Positions 46,162-57,690 are shown, counted from the stretch's first letter. The stretch is DNA of 64,000 bases from Notamacropus eugenii (GCF_028372415.1 NC_092876.1:223832528-223896527), one strand, 5' to 3'. Program-made: numbers and translations. Notes: generated by a model from the letters alone, not told the origin.

Positions 46162-47115
46162 ATGGCTAAAAGCTGCCTTTTTTCCTTTGGGTTTATGGGC
46201 TACATTTCTTGCTCAAAGATCAAGCCTTAAACCCAATTCACTCTGGAGCTCATAGACAGGACAACATGGCCCCATCCATGTAGCACAGAGTGATTGTGAT
46301 TACTAAATAGTAAACTAAACTGCCAAGCATTCAAACTATGCTTCAGAGAGCGCAAATCCTATGGGCTGGCCAAGTTGTTCCAATGCAAAATGTATGCTTG
46401 TCAAAAAGACTATTTTATGGAGAACTACATGGGGCAGGCAATCACATAGTGGTCAGAAGAAGCGATACAAGGACACTGTCAATTTGGATGTGACTGTGCG
46501 ACATGGGAGACACTGGCACAGGACTGCTCAGCATGTCGTGCCCACATCAGAAAAGGTGCTGTGCTCTTTGAAGAAAGCAGAATTGAGACAACACAAAGGA
46601 AACATAAATTGCGCAAATTTGGAGTATCCACCCCCAAAATTCGTATGGACTATGTGTGCCCAACCTGTGGTAGAGCATTCTGAGTTCATATTGGTCTGAT
46701 CAGCCACAGTCAGACACACTGAAACTTCACTTTATCATGGTGATGCCATTTGGATACTCTTCAAGAAAGAAGGACAACAACCAACCCAGGAACCCTGAGG
46801 GTCTTCCCCTCCCAGTTTTGATTTTTTTTTTTAATTTGATTAAAGGGGCCATCCCTTGAGTAACTTAAAGAAGCCTATTCATTGAATGGGTGTATCTCAC
46901 TCAAAGTAAGAATATGGTAAGATCTTAGCCTGAAAGGGCCAGGGTCTCACATTGCATCCTGGTCCATCTTAAGCCATCCTGATGAATAACAGGCCCCTGG
47001 ACCCAAAGGAGAAGAAAATGACCTTGCACAGCCCTCCCTCACTCAAATCAAAGTCAACTGCAAATCGTGTCATCTTGATGTCATGGTCCTCTTTGAGAAT
47101 GAAGGACAAACACAA
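46162..47115 (+). repeat. Right arm of the large inverted repeat, split by a LINE fragment
   Basis: Inner part 46162-46313 pairs with 45862-46020. Outer part 46788-47115 pairs with 45537-45850 and ends in the RTE-partner SINE in forward orientation ('GCACAGCCCTCCCTCACTCA', 'TGTCATCTTGATGTCATGGT', 'CCTCTTTGAGAATGAAGGAC'). The LINE fragment between them has replaced about 19 bases of the arm. Confidence 0.85.
46314..46787 (+). mobile_element. RTE-like LINE, ORF2 C-terminal fragment (copy B)
   Basis: Parallels copy A from 44000: 'AACTGCCAAGCATTCAAACT' versus 'AATTGTCAAGCACTCAAACT'. Translated parts include 'GQKKRYKDTVNLDV' and near the end 'VCPTCGRAF', a stop, then 'VHIGLISHSQTH', a C2H2 zinc-finger-like motif with spacing C-x2-C ... 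H-x4-H. The 3' tail 'ATACTCTTCAAGAAAGAAGG' 'ACAACAACC' matches the tail of the adjacent SINE. The 112-codon ORF here reads the wrong frame for the finger. Confidence 0.7.
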
Positions 47116-47449
47116 TAATCATTTTGTGTAGGCCTCTTGATTTAATGGCCTTTTTGAAGAAATACTGTTGCCTTCACAAATGAGACTTAGGCTTGTAGAC
47201 TAATATTCAGATCGCAGCTGGAGTTCTTACTCTGGTGTCTATGAACTAATTTTTTAAAAATAAATTTTAATATAATTGATTCCTTTTGTAATATTCTTAT
47301 GGATTTTATTTTAGGTATTAGACAAGGAGCTTGTTAGCACCATTTTACTCTGCGTTGTATAGACACAACATCATTGGATCTATGTTACTTCTTAAATCAA
47401 TAATTTCACTTCATGATCTTTATGGGCCAGTCAAACTGGCCGTCATTGT
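47116..47449. other. Unassigned AT-rich DNA
   Basis: Nothing recognised. Confidence 0.4.
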
Positions 47450-47818
47450 TGCACCTCATGTATAACATTCCATCTCCTGTATCTGGGGCTTTCCATAGTA
47501 TTTTTCTCCTATGCCTGGAAAGCACTTTCTCCTCCTCTCCAAATCTTAGACTCTCTATGTTTCTTTAAAGTTAAGTTCAAATGACACATACCATTTAATG
47601 CCTTCATTTACCCCCAGGTATTAACACTTCCCCTCATTTGCATTTATTGTGTATGTATACATATTTTATATATATTTATGTGTATACAGGATGTCTTCCC
47701 AAAATAGAATGTAAACTCCTTGAGAGTGTGGAATATCTCATTTTTTAAAAAATATATTGTAGTGCTCAGTACAGTGTCTGACAGAGGTTTAATAGAGATT
47801 TGATTGATTGATGAAATA
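47450..47818 (+). mobile_element. L2 LINE 3' end
   Basis: 'CTATGCCTGGAAAGCACTTT' , 'AAAGTTAAGTTCAAATGACA' , 'GAATGTAAACTCCTTGAGAG' and 'GTGCTCAGTACAGTGTCTGA' follow the L2 3' end. A TATA-rich patch lies at 47650-47690. Confidence 0.75.
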
Positions 47819-47921
47819 TATTCATTAGGTGATACTCTGATATGTCTAACTTTCACAAGTTTTGTATATTTGGTATTTGATTTTTCTTGCTTCTGGGATG
47901 GTGTTAGCATATCACACTGTA

Positions 47922-48245
47922 TGTGTCTCTCTCTCTTCCTCTCTCTCTCTCTCTACCTCTTTTCTCTCTGTTTCCCTCTCCTCTCTGTGCCCCTCTGTCT
48001 TTCTTTTTCTCTCTCTGTCTCCTTTTTACTTTATTTTCCTTCTTTGCTTCCTTCCTTCCTTCATCCCTTCATTCATTCATTCCTTTATTTCTTCTTTTTT
48101 CCTTTCTTTCTCATCCTCTTCCTTTCTTTCATTCTTTTTTTCTATCTCTGTTCCTCTCCCCCTTGACCTTACTTCCTCCTTCTGCCCCATCTCCTCCTCT
48201 CAGCCTTCTCTTTCTTTCTTCTTGATTTCAGTCCTTTTTTCTTGT
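47922..48245. repeat. Long polypyrimidine tract
   Basis: About 320 bases, overwhelmingly C and T, with CT, CCTT and CATT sub-repeats. It creates overlapping open frames of 100-134 codons in all three plus frames, which are artefacts (Ser/Leu/Phe/Pro only). Confidence 0.92.
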
Positions 48246-48799
48246 GTCAGGTTGTTACATCTCTAAACAGAAAGAAATGGTGTCTTGCCCTCATGGTATT
48301 ATCAGCAAATGAGAGTCAGTCCTATTATTGTAATGCCCTTATCTGCTATCTCTCTGGTGGAGGATGCTATCACTGTATGTCCTTACTGGATAGTTTTAAA
48401 GGAATGTTACAGGATAATTTTTATATCATTAAATCAATAATTTTTAACCTCCATATATTTCTTCCAACTAATTCCTGGTGCAATAGGATGTTCCTGTTTT
48501 GGACTGCTATTATAGCATATCTACTACAGCAGCAATTCTCTTGCTAGGGTGATTAAAGCCAAAAGGTCCTCATTAGACAGCTATTTAAACAATTGTGGCG
48601 TTCATACCTGGGTATCAACCAGAGAGAGCTAGAAACAATACCTTCTTCTGTCTCTTTTGTCACTATAAGAGAAATAGATTCATTCAGTATACATCATAAT
48701 GCTTGTATTAAATAAAATAATTCTCTAATTAATTCTAGAAAAAGAAGAAAAGCAACGTAAATCTGAAAGTAAGTTAGAGTTCAGGCAAGAGAAATTAAA
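48246..48799. other. Unassigned non-coding DNA
   Basis: A 101-codon frame (48242-48547) shows no domain. Nothing else seen. Confidence 0.4.
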
Positions 48800-48990
48800 A
48801 TTCACTCAATTTACCAATCAAAAACCAGTTATTGAGCACCTTCTATGTTCTAGGGACCATCTTAACTGCTATGGGGATTCAAAAAAGGAAAGGGATTCAC
48901 TTCTTTCTCTCAAGGTACTTATCTAGTTGAAAAGATGGCATAATATGATATTTATGCATATACATGAAAAACAGAAAAAATCAGGCTGTT
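48800..48990 (-). mobile_element. L2 3'-end fragment
   Basis: 'AACCAGTTATTGAGCACCTT' , 'CTATGTTCTAGGGACCATCT' and 'CTCTCAAGGTACTTATCTAG' are the reversed L2 terminus. Confidence 0.7.
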
Positions 48991-49130
48991 GAAAAATTTG
49001 AAATAATGAAGCTTAAATTACTTTGGGAGGGAGTCAAGTAAGACTAGAAAAAATGTGCTAGATTATGGTTCATAACATAATGTGGTATAAAATGAAATAA
49101 AAGCTAAATATACTAAATACAATGTATTGT

Positions 49131-49973
49131 GGGGGCGGAGCCAAGATGGCAGAGTAGAAAGACGCACATACACGTAGCTCCAAACCCACAACCCACAGAA
49201 CGGCTACAGGGGAGTAACTCACGGCGAATTCTGCACCCAGAGGCCACGGAATATTGGAACGAGGGAGATTTCTGTTCCAGAGGGACCTGCAAACCTCTCG
49301 CAGGGGGTCCTTCGCGCTGCGGACTGTGCGCCGGGACTGGGAGCTGAGGGCAGCCCTGCAGTGGCCGCAGCACTGAGAGGAAAAGATCCGAGCAGGCTTC
49401 GGGGATGGGATCTCCAGCGGCCACGAGGGTCCCTCCACCCACAGAGGGACCTGCAAACCTCTCACAAAAGGTCCGTCGCACTGCAGACGCGGAGCCCAGC
49501 CCAGCCCAGACCTGCTGCGGCCACAGCACCAAGAGAAACAGACCCGAGCAGGCTTCAGGGTCGGGATCTCCAGCAGCCGCACAAGTCCCTCTGCCCAGAG
49601 GTGACGGGGGTCAGTGAGAGGGTCTCTTTGGCGGGTTGAGAGGGGAGTGGGGTGCCCCCATGATTCGGGCCCCCCCGGGAGGTAGAAGCTGAGAGGCGGC
49701 TGCAGACCAGGACTCCCCAAGCGGGCGGGAGCCTGGATCCATTGTAGAAGGTCTGTGCATAAACCCCCTGAGGGAAATGAGCCTGAGAGGCAGCCCTGCC
49801 CTGACCTGACCACCTGAACTTAATTCTTACACTGAATAGCAGCCCTGCCCCCACCAAAAGCCCTGAGGCTGGAAGCAGCATTTGAATCTCAGACCCCAAA
49901 CACTGGCTGGGAGGACCAGGAGGCGAGGTGGGTGTGAGGAGAATATTCAGAGGTCAAATCACTGGCTGGAAAA
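49131..49973 (+). promoter_or_regulatory. HAL1 5'UTR with YY1-type site and tandem monomers
   Basis: AAGATGGC at 49143-49150 matches the YY1 site that positions transcription of placental L1. From 49279 a 164-base unit beginning AGAGGGACCTGCAAACCTCT is followed at 49443 by a second copy with the same opening; both carry 'GAGCAGGCTTC', 'GGGATCTCCAGC' and end in 'CCTC...CAGAGG'. A third start (AGAGGTGACGG, 49597) is cut short. This recalls the tandem promoter monomers of rodent L1, but homology is not implied. Confidence 0.7.
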
Positions 49974-51062
49974 ATGCCCAGAAAAGGGAAAAGAAATAAG
50001 ACTATTGAAGGCTACTTTCTTGGAGAACAGACATTTCCTCCCTTCCTTTCTGATGAGGAAGAACAATGCTTACCATCAGGCAAAGACACAGAAATCAAGG
50101 CTTCTGTGTCCCAGCCCACCCAATGGGCTCAGGCCATGGAAGAGCTCAAAAGGAATTTTGAAAATCAAGTTAGAGAGGTGGAGGAAAAACTGGGAAGAGA
50201 AATGAGAGAGATGAAAGAAAATCATGAAAAGCAGATCAGCTCCCTGCTAAAGGAGAACCAAAAAAATGTTGAAGAAATTAATACCTTGAAAACTAGCCTA
50301 ACTCAATTGGCAAAAGAGGTTCAAAAAGCCAATGAGGAGAAGAATGCTTTCAAAAGCAGAATTAGCCAAATGGAAAAGGAGACTCAAAAGCTCACTGAAG
50401 AAAATAGTTCTTTCAAAACTAGAATGGCACAGATGGAGGCTAAGGACTTTGCAAGAAAGTATGATATCACAGAACAAAGAGAGAAGAATGGAAAAATGGA
50501 AGATAATGTGAAATATCTCATTGGAAAAACAACTGACCTGGAAAATAGATTCAGGAGAGACAATTTAAAAATTTTGGGACTACCTGAAAGCCATGATCAA
50601 AAGAAGAGCCTAGACATCATCTTCCATGAAATTATCAAGGAAAACTGCCCTGAGATTCTAGAACCAGAGGGCAAAATAAATATTCAAGGAATCCACAGAA
50701 CACCGCCTGAAAGAGATCCAAAAAGAGAAACTCCTAGGAACATTGTGGCCAAATTCCAGAGTTCCCAGGTCAAGGAGAAAATATTGCAAGCAGCTAGAAA
50801 GAAACAATTCAAGTATTGTGGAAATACAATCAGGATAACACAAGATCTAGCAGCCTCTCCATTAAGGGATCGAAGGGCATGGAATAGGATATTCCAGAAG
50901 TCAAAGGAACTAGGACTAAAACCAAGAATCACCTACCCAGCAAAACTGAGTATAATACTTCAGGGGAAAAAATGGTCTTTCAAGGAAATAGAGGATTTTC
51001 AAATTTTCTTGATGAAAAGACCAGAGCTGAAAAGAAAATTTGACTTTCAAACACAAGAATGA
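49974..51062 (+). CDS. L1-type ORF1 protein (ORF1p), intact, 362 aa
   Basis: RNA-binding, chaperone-like protein that packages L1-type RNA into ribonucleoprotein in the cytoplasm. Regions by eye: a basic/acidic disordered N-terminus (1-50), a long coiled coil with heptad-spaced Leu/Met/Ile and many Glu/Lys (about 52-188), an RRM-like domain (about 190-278) with 'NLKILGLPES' at 198-206 and 'RNIVAKFQSS' at 255-264, and a C-terminal domain (about 285-352) with 'IRITQDLAAS' and 'PRITYPAKLS'. The same landmarks occur in placental ORF1p, which is about 338 residues, so the length is normal or slightly long. Start: the ATG at 49974 has A at -3 and follows a leader with no upstream in-frame ATG that would add a better start. 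Stop TGA at 51060. No ORF2 follows. Function in trans is an inference. Confidence 0.92.
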   Translation: MPRKGKRNKTIEGYFLGEQTFPPFLSDEEEQCLPSGKDTEIKASVSQPTQWAQAMEELKRNFENQVREVEEKLGREMREMKENHEKQISSLLKENQKNVEEINTLKTSLTQLAKEVQKANEEKNAFKSRISQMEKETQKLTEENSSFKTRMAQMEAKDFARKYDITEQREKNGKMEDNVKYLIGKTTDLENRFRRDNLKILGLPESHDQKKSLDIIFHEIIKENCPEILEPEGKINIQGIHRTPPERDPKRETPRNIVAKFQSSQVKEKILQAARKKQFKYCGNTIRITQDLAASPLRDRRAWNRIFQKSKELGLKPRITYPAKLSIILQGKKWSFKEIEDFQIFLMKRPELKRKFDFQTQE

Positions 51063-52069
51063 AGAGAACCATGAAAAGGTGAACAGCAAAGAGAAGTCAT
51101 AAGGGACTTACTAAAGTTGAACTGTTTACATTCCTACATGGAAAGACAATATTTGTAACTCTTGAAACATTTCAGTATCTGGGAACTGGGAGGGAGTACA
51201 CACATACACACGCACACACACACACATACATAGAGACAGAGTGCACAGAGTGAATTGAAGAGGATGGGATCATATCTTAAAAAAAAAAATGAAATCAAGC
51301 AGTGAGAGAGAAATATATTGGGAGGAGAAAGGGAGAAATTGAATGGGGCAAATTATCTCTCATAAAAGAGGCAAGCAAAAGACTCATTAGTGGAGGGATA
51401 AAGAGGGGAGGTGAGAGAAAAACATGAAGTCTACTCTCATCACATTCCACTAAAGGAAAGAATAAAATGCACACTCATTTTGGGAGGAAAACCTATCTCA
51501 CAATACAGGAAAGTGGGGGACAAGGGGACAAGCAGGGTGGGGAGGATGATAGAAGGGAGGGCATGGGGAGGAGAATGCAATTCGAGGTTGACACTCATGG
51601 GGAGGGATAGGATCAAAAGAGAATAGAAGTAATGGGGGACAGGATAGGATGGAAGGAAATATAGTTAGTCCTATACAACACAACTATTATGGAAGTCATT
51701 TGCAAAACTACACAGATTTGGCCTATATTGAATAGCTTGCCTTCCAAAGGGAAGGGGTGGAGAGGGAGGGAGGTAAAGAAGTTGGAACTCAAAGTGTTAG
51801 GATCAACTGTAATGTTCTTACCAGTAGGAAATAAGAAATACAGGTAAAGGGGTAAAGAAAGCTATCTGGCCCTACAGGACAAAAGAGAAGACGGAGACAA
51901 GGGCAGAGAGGGATGATAGAAGAGAGAGCAGATTGGTCACAGGGGCAATTAGAATGCTTGGGTTTGGGGGGGGGGAGAAAAGGGGAGAAAATTTGTAACC
52001 CAAAATTTTGTGAAAATGAATGTTAAAAATTAAATAAATTAAAAAAATAAAAAAATAAAAAAAATAAAT
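51063..52069 (+). other. HAL1 3'UTR and A-rich tail
   Basis: About 1 kb of A/G-rich sequence with a CA patch (51199-51232), a G-run at 51964-51975 and the ending 'GTAACCCAAAATTTTGTGAA' before (A)n/AAAT repeats. A purine-rich, G-run-containing 3'UTR is a known L1 trait. The 71-codon frame at 51411 is not a gene. Confidence 0.8.
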
Positions 52070-52086
52070 AAATACAATGTATTGTG

Positions 52087-52712
52087 ATGAAGTTGAGTGC
52101 AAATTGACCTCTAATTTTTGCCTGCTCGCAGCTGAAAAGAACTGGGTGCTGGTAGGGAAAGAGGCATTTTGTAATAAGGTCCAGGGAAGGAGAGTATGTG
52201 TCTGAACTGCTTGAAATGTGTAGTTCTCCTTGTTTCATACTCACTTCTAGGCTCACAGTTAAGACACAGTTAAAGACATAGTTAAGACAGTTTTTGAGTG
52301 ATATGATCACTGGCACGTATTTCAAGATTGAATTTGATTTATTGCCTCCTCATTTTGTAGGCATCTCTTTAATGGTACAGATCACAACTGATCTCTGCCT
52401 TCTCATTCTGAAGGAAGTCCATCCACATCCTCACATAAATCCTCCTTAAGAAAACCTACCCCAAATGTCAGAGGTCTTCCTTTAATATTTATTAAGTGCA
52501 TGTGCAAAATGTGGGCTAACTAGTCTATATGTTATCCCTCTCTCTTGCTAGACTATGAACATATCTCCCTTTCTCATCATATGTTTCTTGGATGATATAT
52601 TTTATACCACTACTTGTTTTCAAGTTATCATTGGTAATATACTGCAATTTACATATGCTCCTTTTCCCATTGTTGTTTAGATCTCTTGCAATTTTGATTC
52701 TTTAGGGATTAT
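52087..52712. other. Flank of HAL1; possible weak L2 3' end
   Basis: 52390-52610 ('TTCTGAAGGAAGTCCATCC', 'AGACTATGAACATATCTCCC') vaguely resembles an L2 3' end in plus orientation. Not secure. The rest is unassigned. Confidence 0.35.
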
Positions 52713-52961
52713 GTAGTTAGGTGGCACAATGGGCAGAGTGCCAGGCCTGGAGTCAGGAAGACTTATCTTCTCAAGTTCAAATCCAGGCTCAGATATTTAC
52801 AAAGCTGTGTGACCTTGTGTTACTTAACACTGTTTGCCTCAGTTTCCTCATTTGTAAAAAAAATTTGGAGAAGGAAATAGCAAACCTCTCTGTTACCTTT
52901 GCCAAGAAAACCCCAAGGGTCATTAACAGTCTGAAATGACTAAACAGCAACAGTCACAACA
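52713..52961 (+). mobile_element. tRNA-derived SINE, full length
   Basis: 'TTAGGTGGCACAATGGGCAG' , 'AAGTTCAAATCCAGGCTCAG' , 'TTTGCCTCAGTTTCCTCATT' , 'CTTTGCCAAGAAAACCCCAA' and a 'CAACAGTCACAACA' tail. Confidence 0.9.
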
Positions 52962-53094
52962 AAATGATACTTTACCATATAACATTCCCTCCATCCTCCT
53001 CCCCAAATACTAGCATAAAAATATTAGGTTTTTGTGTTAAGGAACAACTTCGGATCTCTGAAAGCACAATGTAACGTCCTAAATAGAATTCATT

Positions 53095-53425
53095 TCCCCT
53101 TTTTCTCCTGTTCAATTCTGTGCTCAGCTCATTGTCCATTGATAGAAAAGGCCATCTGCATGCATTGCTTCCCCTTCTTTGCCTCCCTCTCACTTCTCTG
53201 TTACTTACAACCTGACTTCCAAATCCACCACTGGACTAAAACTACACTTACTAAAGTCAGTAACAATCAATTAATTGCTGAATCCTATCACTTTATCTCA
53301 GTTCTCTTTCTTTACATCTGTGCAACAAGGCTGGCCAGTCTCTTCTTGGTACTCTACTGTACCTGGGCTTTTGTGGCATCTTCTCCTCTGGATCTTCTCC
53401 AACATGTCAGATTGATCCTCCTCAG
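53095..53425 (+). mobile_element. L2 LINE, region before the RT core
   Basis: 'AGCTCATTGTCCATTGATAG' , 'CCTCTCACTTCTCTGTTACT' , 'CTGACTTCCAAATCCACCAC' , 'TGGACTAAAACTACACTTAC' 'TAAAGTCAGTAACAATC' correspond to the L2 stretch that leads to 'TETALTKVTND'. The large plus ORF (179 codons, 53034-53573) covers this and the next fragment and is not a gene. Confidence 0.65.
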
Positions 53426-53437
53426 TCTTCTTATGAT

Positions 53438-53590
53438 CAATGAACAAATGTCCATTATTCACCCAATATGTGCCAGACACTATGACAGGTGCTGGAGATA
53501 CAACAAAAATAAGACTAGCCCTACCCTCAAGAAACTTACATGCTACCAGGTGACAGAACATGTACATAAATAAATACATAGGCACACAAC
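53438..53590 (-). mobile_element. L2 3'-end fragment
   Basis: 'CACCCAATATGTGCCAGACA' , 'GGTGCTGGAGATACAACAAA' , 'CTACCCTCAAGAAACTTACA' are the reversed L2 terminus. Confidence 0.75.
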
Positions 53591-53863
53591 GCTACTTTGG
53601 AAGACACTGATGCAAAGTTGAACATTTTAGAAAGATTTGATTCCAAAGATTTGGTTTCCCTCTCCAGGTTTGGCAACTGAAGATGTAAAATCAGTCATCC
53701 AGAAATATAAACTTTCCAGAATTTTCTAGAATTTCATTTCCTTAGCATACTAGAGAGACAAATAAGATTTTTACCTAGTTTTGGTCTAAGGATCTGAAAC
53801 ATTTAGGCTCAACATAAGCTAGTTCTAGAATAGTATGAATGTCTGCATCCACCCTTTTGTAGT

Positions 53864-54109
53864 TTGTTGTTATTCAGTTATTTCTGTTGTCTCTAAATTT
53901 TTGTGACCTCATTTGGATGTTCTTGGCAAAGATACTGGAGTGCCATTTCCTTCTCTAGCTCATTCTACAGATGAAGAACTGATGCGAATAGGGTTAAATG
54001 ACTTGCTCAGGGTCACACGGTAAATGTCTGAGGCTAGAGTTGAACTCAGGAAGGCTCATCTTCTTGACTCTAAGCTCAGCACTCTATCTACAGCACCACT
54101 TACCTGCTC
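53864..54109 (-). mobile_element. tRNA-derived SINE, near full length
   Basis: 'TTGTTGTTATTCAGTTATTT' , 'TTCTTGGCAAAGATACTGGA' , 'CATTCTACAGATGAAGAACT' , 'CTTGCTCAGGGTCACACGGT' and 'ACTCAGGAAGGCTCATCTTC' in reversed order. Confidence 0.88.
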
Positions 54110-54383
54110 ACCTATTACCTATACCTTTACCTCCTGGAGCTCCTGAGGAGTAAGGATGACATAAGCTCATGCTCTTCCAAGGATGATTTGGGAGCCTAGG
54201 TTTCACTCATTCCATGGAATTCTGCACTTCCTTTGATAGTCTCCAAGGAACTAAGAAGAAAATAAACATTGGCAGCACAAAATAAATTTTATTCACCTAT
54301 TATACAAGTCAATGATTCATGCACAGAAGTTTTTTAATCTAACGGACTTTTTGAGGGGAGAGGTACATTATATTAAAGATAAT

Positions 54384-54634
54384 AGGAGCAGTTAGGTGGC
54401 CCAGTGAAGATAGAGCACTGGGCCTAAAGTTAGAAAGAACCTAGTTCAAATCTTTCCTCAAATATTTTCTAGCTATACGAATCTGGGCAAGTCACTTAAT
54501 CCCTGCATACCTCAGTTTCCTCATCTGTAAATATGTATAATATCACTTACCTCCTAGGGTTGTTGTGGGGGTCAAATTTTAAATGACTTAGTCTAGTGCC
54601 TGGCACATAGTAAGGGATATATACATGTTAGCTA
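54384..54634 (+). mobile_element. SINE with tRNA-like head and MIR-like tail
   Basis: 'AGCAGTTAGGTGGCCCAGTG' , 'CTGGGCAAGTCACTTAATCC' , 'CCTCAGTTTCCTCATCTGTA' , 'GGTTGTTGTGGGGGTCAAAT' and 'GTGCCTGGCACATAGTAAGG'. A short GGA repeat follows (54636-54650). Confidence 0.85.
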
Positions 54635-54650
54635 GGAGGAGGAGGAGGAG

Positions 54651-56920
<2,270 letters not shown>

Positions 56921-56929
56921 GTGTTATTC

Positions 56930-57240
56930 CCAAAAGTGAACTTGCATGTGCCTCTTTACTCAGTGATAGTTTCATCGGCAATAGCAATGAACAGCTTTGT
57001 CTTGTCTGTCAAACAGAAGCCCCCAAAGCTCTAAAATTCAAGAGATCTGTCTGTTGGCCTGTTTTTGCCTTCTTCATAAGCTCTGGTATTTTGTCTGACA
57101 TCTTGTAAAGTCCACTGATGATAAACATTGGTACAAATGCAGTTGAGAGATTTGCTGACCCCTTCACCAATGCAACTGTGACATTGCAAGTCAACAGGAA
57201 GGTCCATATTCAATGGGGTCTGTTTTCCTAATTCATGATT
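56930..57240 (-). pseudogene. Candidate decayed coding-derived fragment, unidentified
   Basis: A minus frame (57194-57009) starts 'MTCNVTVALVKGSANLSTAF' and continues 'VPMFIISGLYKMSDKIPELM'. After a stop, the next frame continues 'LTDKTKLFIAIADETITE' and stops at about 56960. The two pieces look like one protein joined by a single frameshift, with a normal residue mix. I do not recognise the parent. No introns are visible, so a processed copy is possible. Chance remains an alternative. Confidence 0.25.
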
Positions 57241-57690
57241 TGGGTCTATTAGCTTCTCCCAAATAGAAGGTCATCAATCTTAAGGGCCTGGTTTTAGTGG
57301 CAATGGATTCGAATGAGAAAGACAATGGAATTTCACAATGAATTTTGTATTCTCATGTTGTATGACTGAAATGGAATATGATAGGTTACAAGGAAGTGGA
57401 AATGAAAATCACTGAGAGCAATGGAAAGCAGCATGGTAGATGTGCATATGTTACATTACATTATAAACAAGAAATTATAAATAACTAAAGGATATAAATA
57501 CTCAGAAAAATATGCAAGCAAAAAAAAGATGATGGACCATTTATATTGTGAGTATAAGAATAATCAACAGACATCTATATGTTCTACTGGTGCCCTTACA
57601 ATGTCAAGAGAAGGAAGATACCCATTCTTACCCAGAACGTTGGGTGGAAGTCCTGTGATAAACTTATTAGAGGATAAAAACAAGGTTATA

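Larger units (their letters stand above)
49131..52069 (+). mobile_element. HAL1-type 'half-L1' retrotransposon, apparently full length, 2.94 kb
   Basis: Starts GGGGGCGGAGCCAAGATGGC, close to the 5' end of placental L1, and ends in an A-rich tail after 'GAAAATGAATGTTAAAAATT'. A direct repeat 'TAAATACAATGTATTGTG' flanks it at 49114-49131 and 52069-52086 (a base or two at each edge is ambiguous). Order: GC- and CpG-rich 5'UTR with two 164-base monomers, ORF1 of 362 codons without a break, then a purine-rich 3'UTR of about 1 kb. No endonuclease or reverse-transcriptase sequence is present anywhere between, so it must have been mobilised by an L1 ORF2 in trans. The perfect duplication and intact ORF1 suggest a recent insertion. 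Confidence 0.9.

Noticed and set aside
47804..48266. Three overlapping plus ORFs of 100-134 codons
   Set aside because: They lie on a polypyrimidine tract and encode almost only Ser, Leu, Phe and Pro in all three frames, which is low complexity.
53034..53573. 179-codon plus ORF and an opposing 95-codon ORF
   Set aside because: The plus frame spans an L2 coding fragment and then an L2 3' end in the opposite orientation, so it cannot be one protein. The minus frame overlaps the same repeats.
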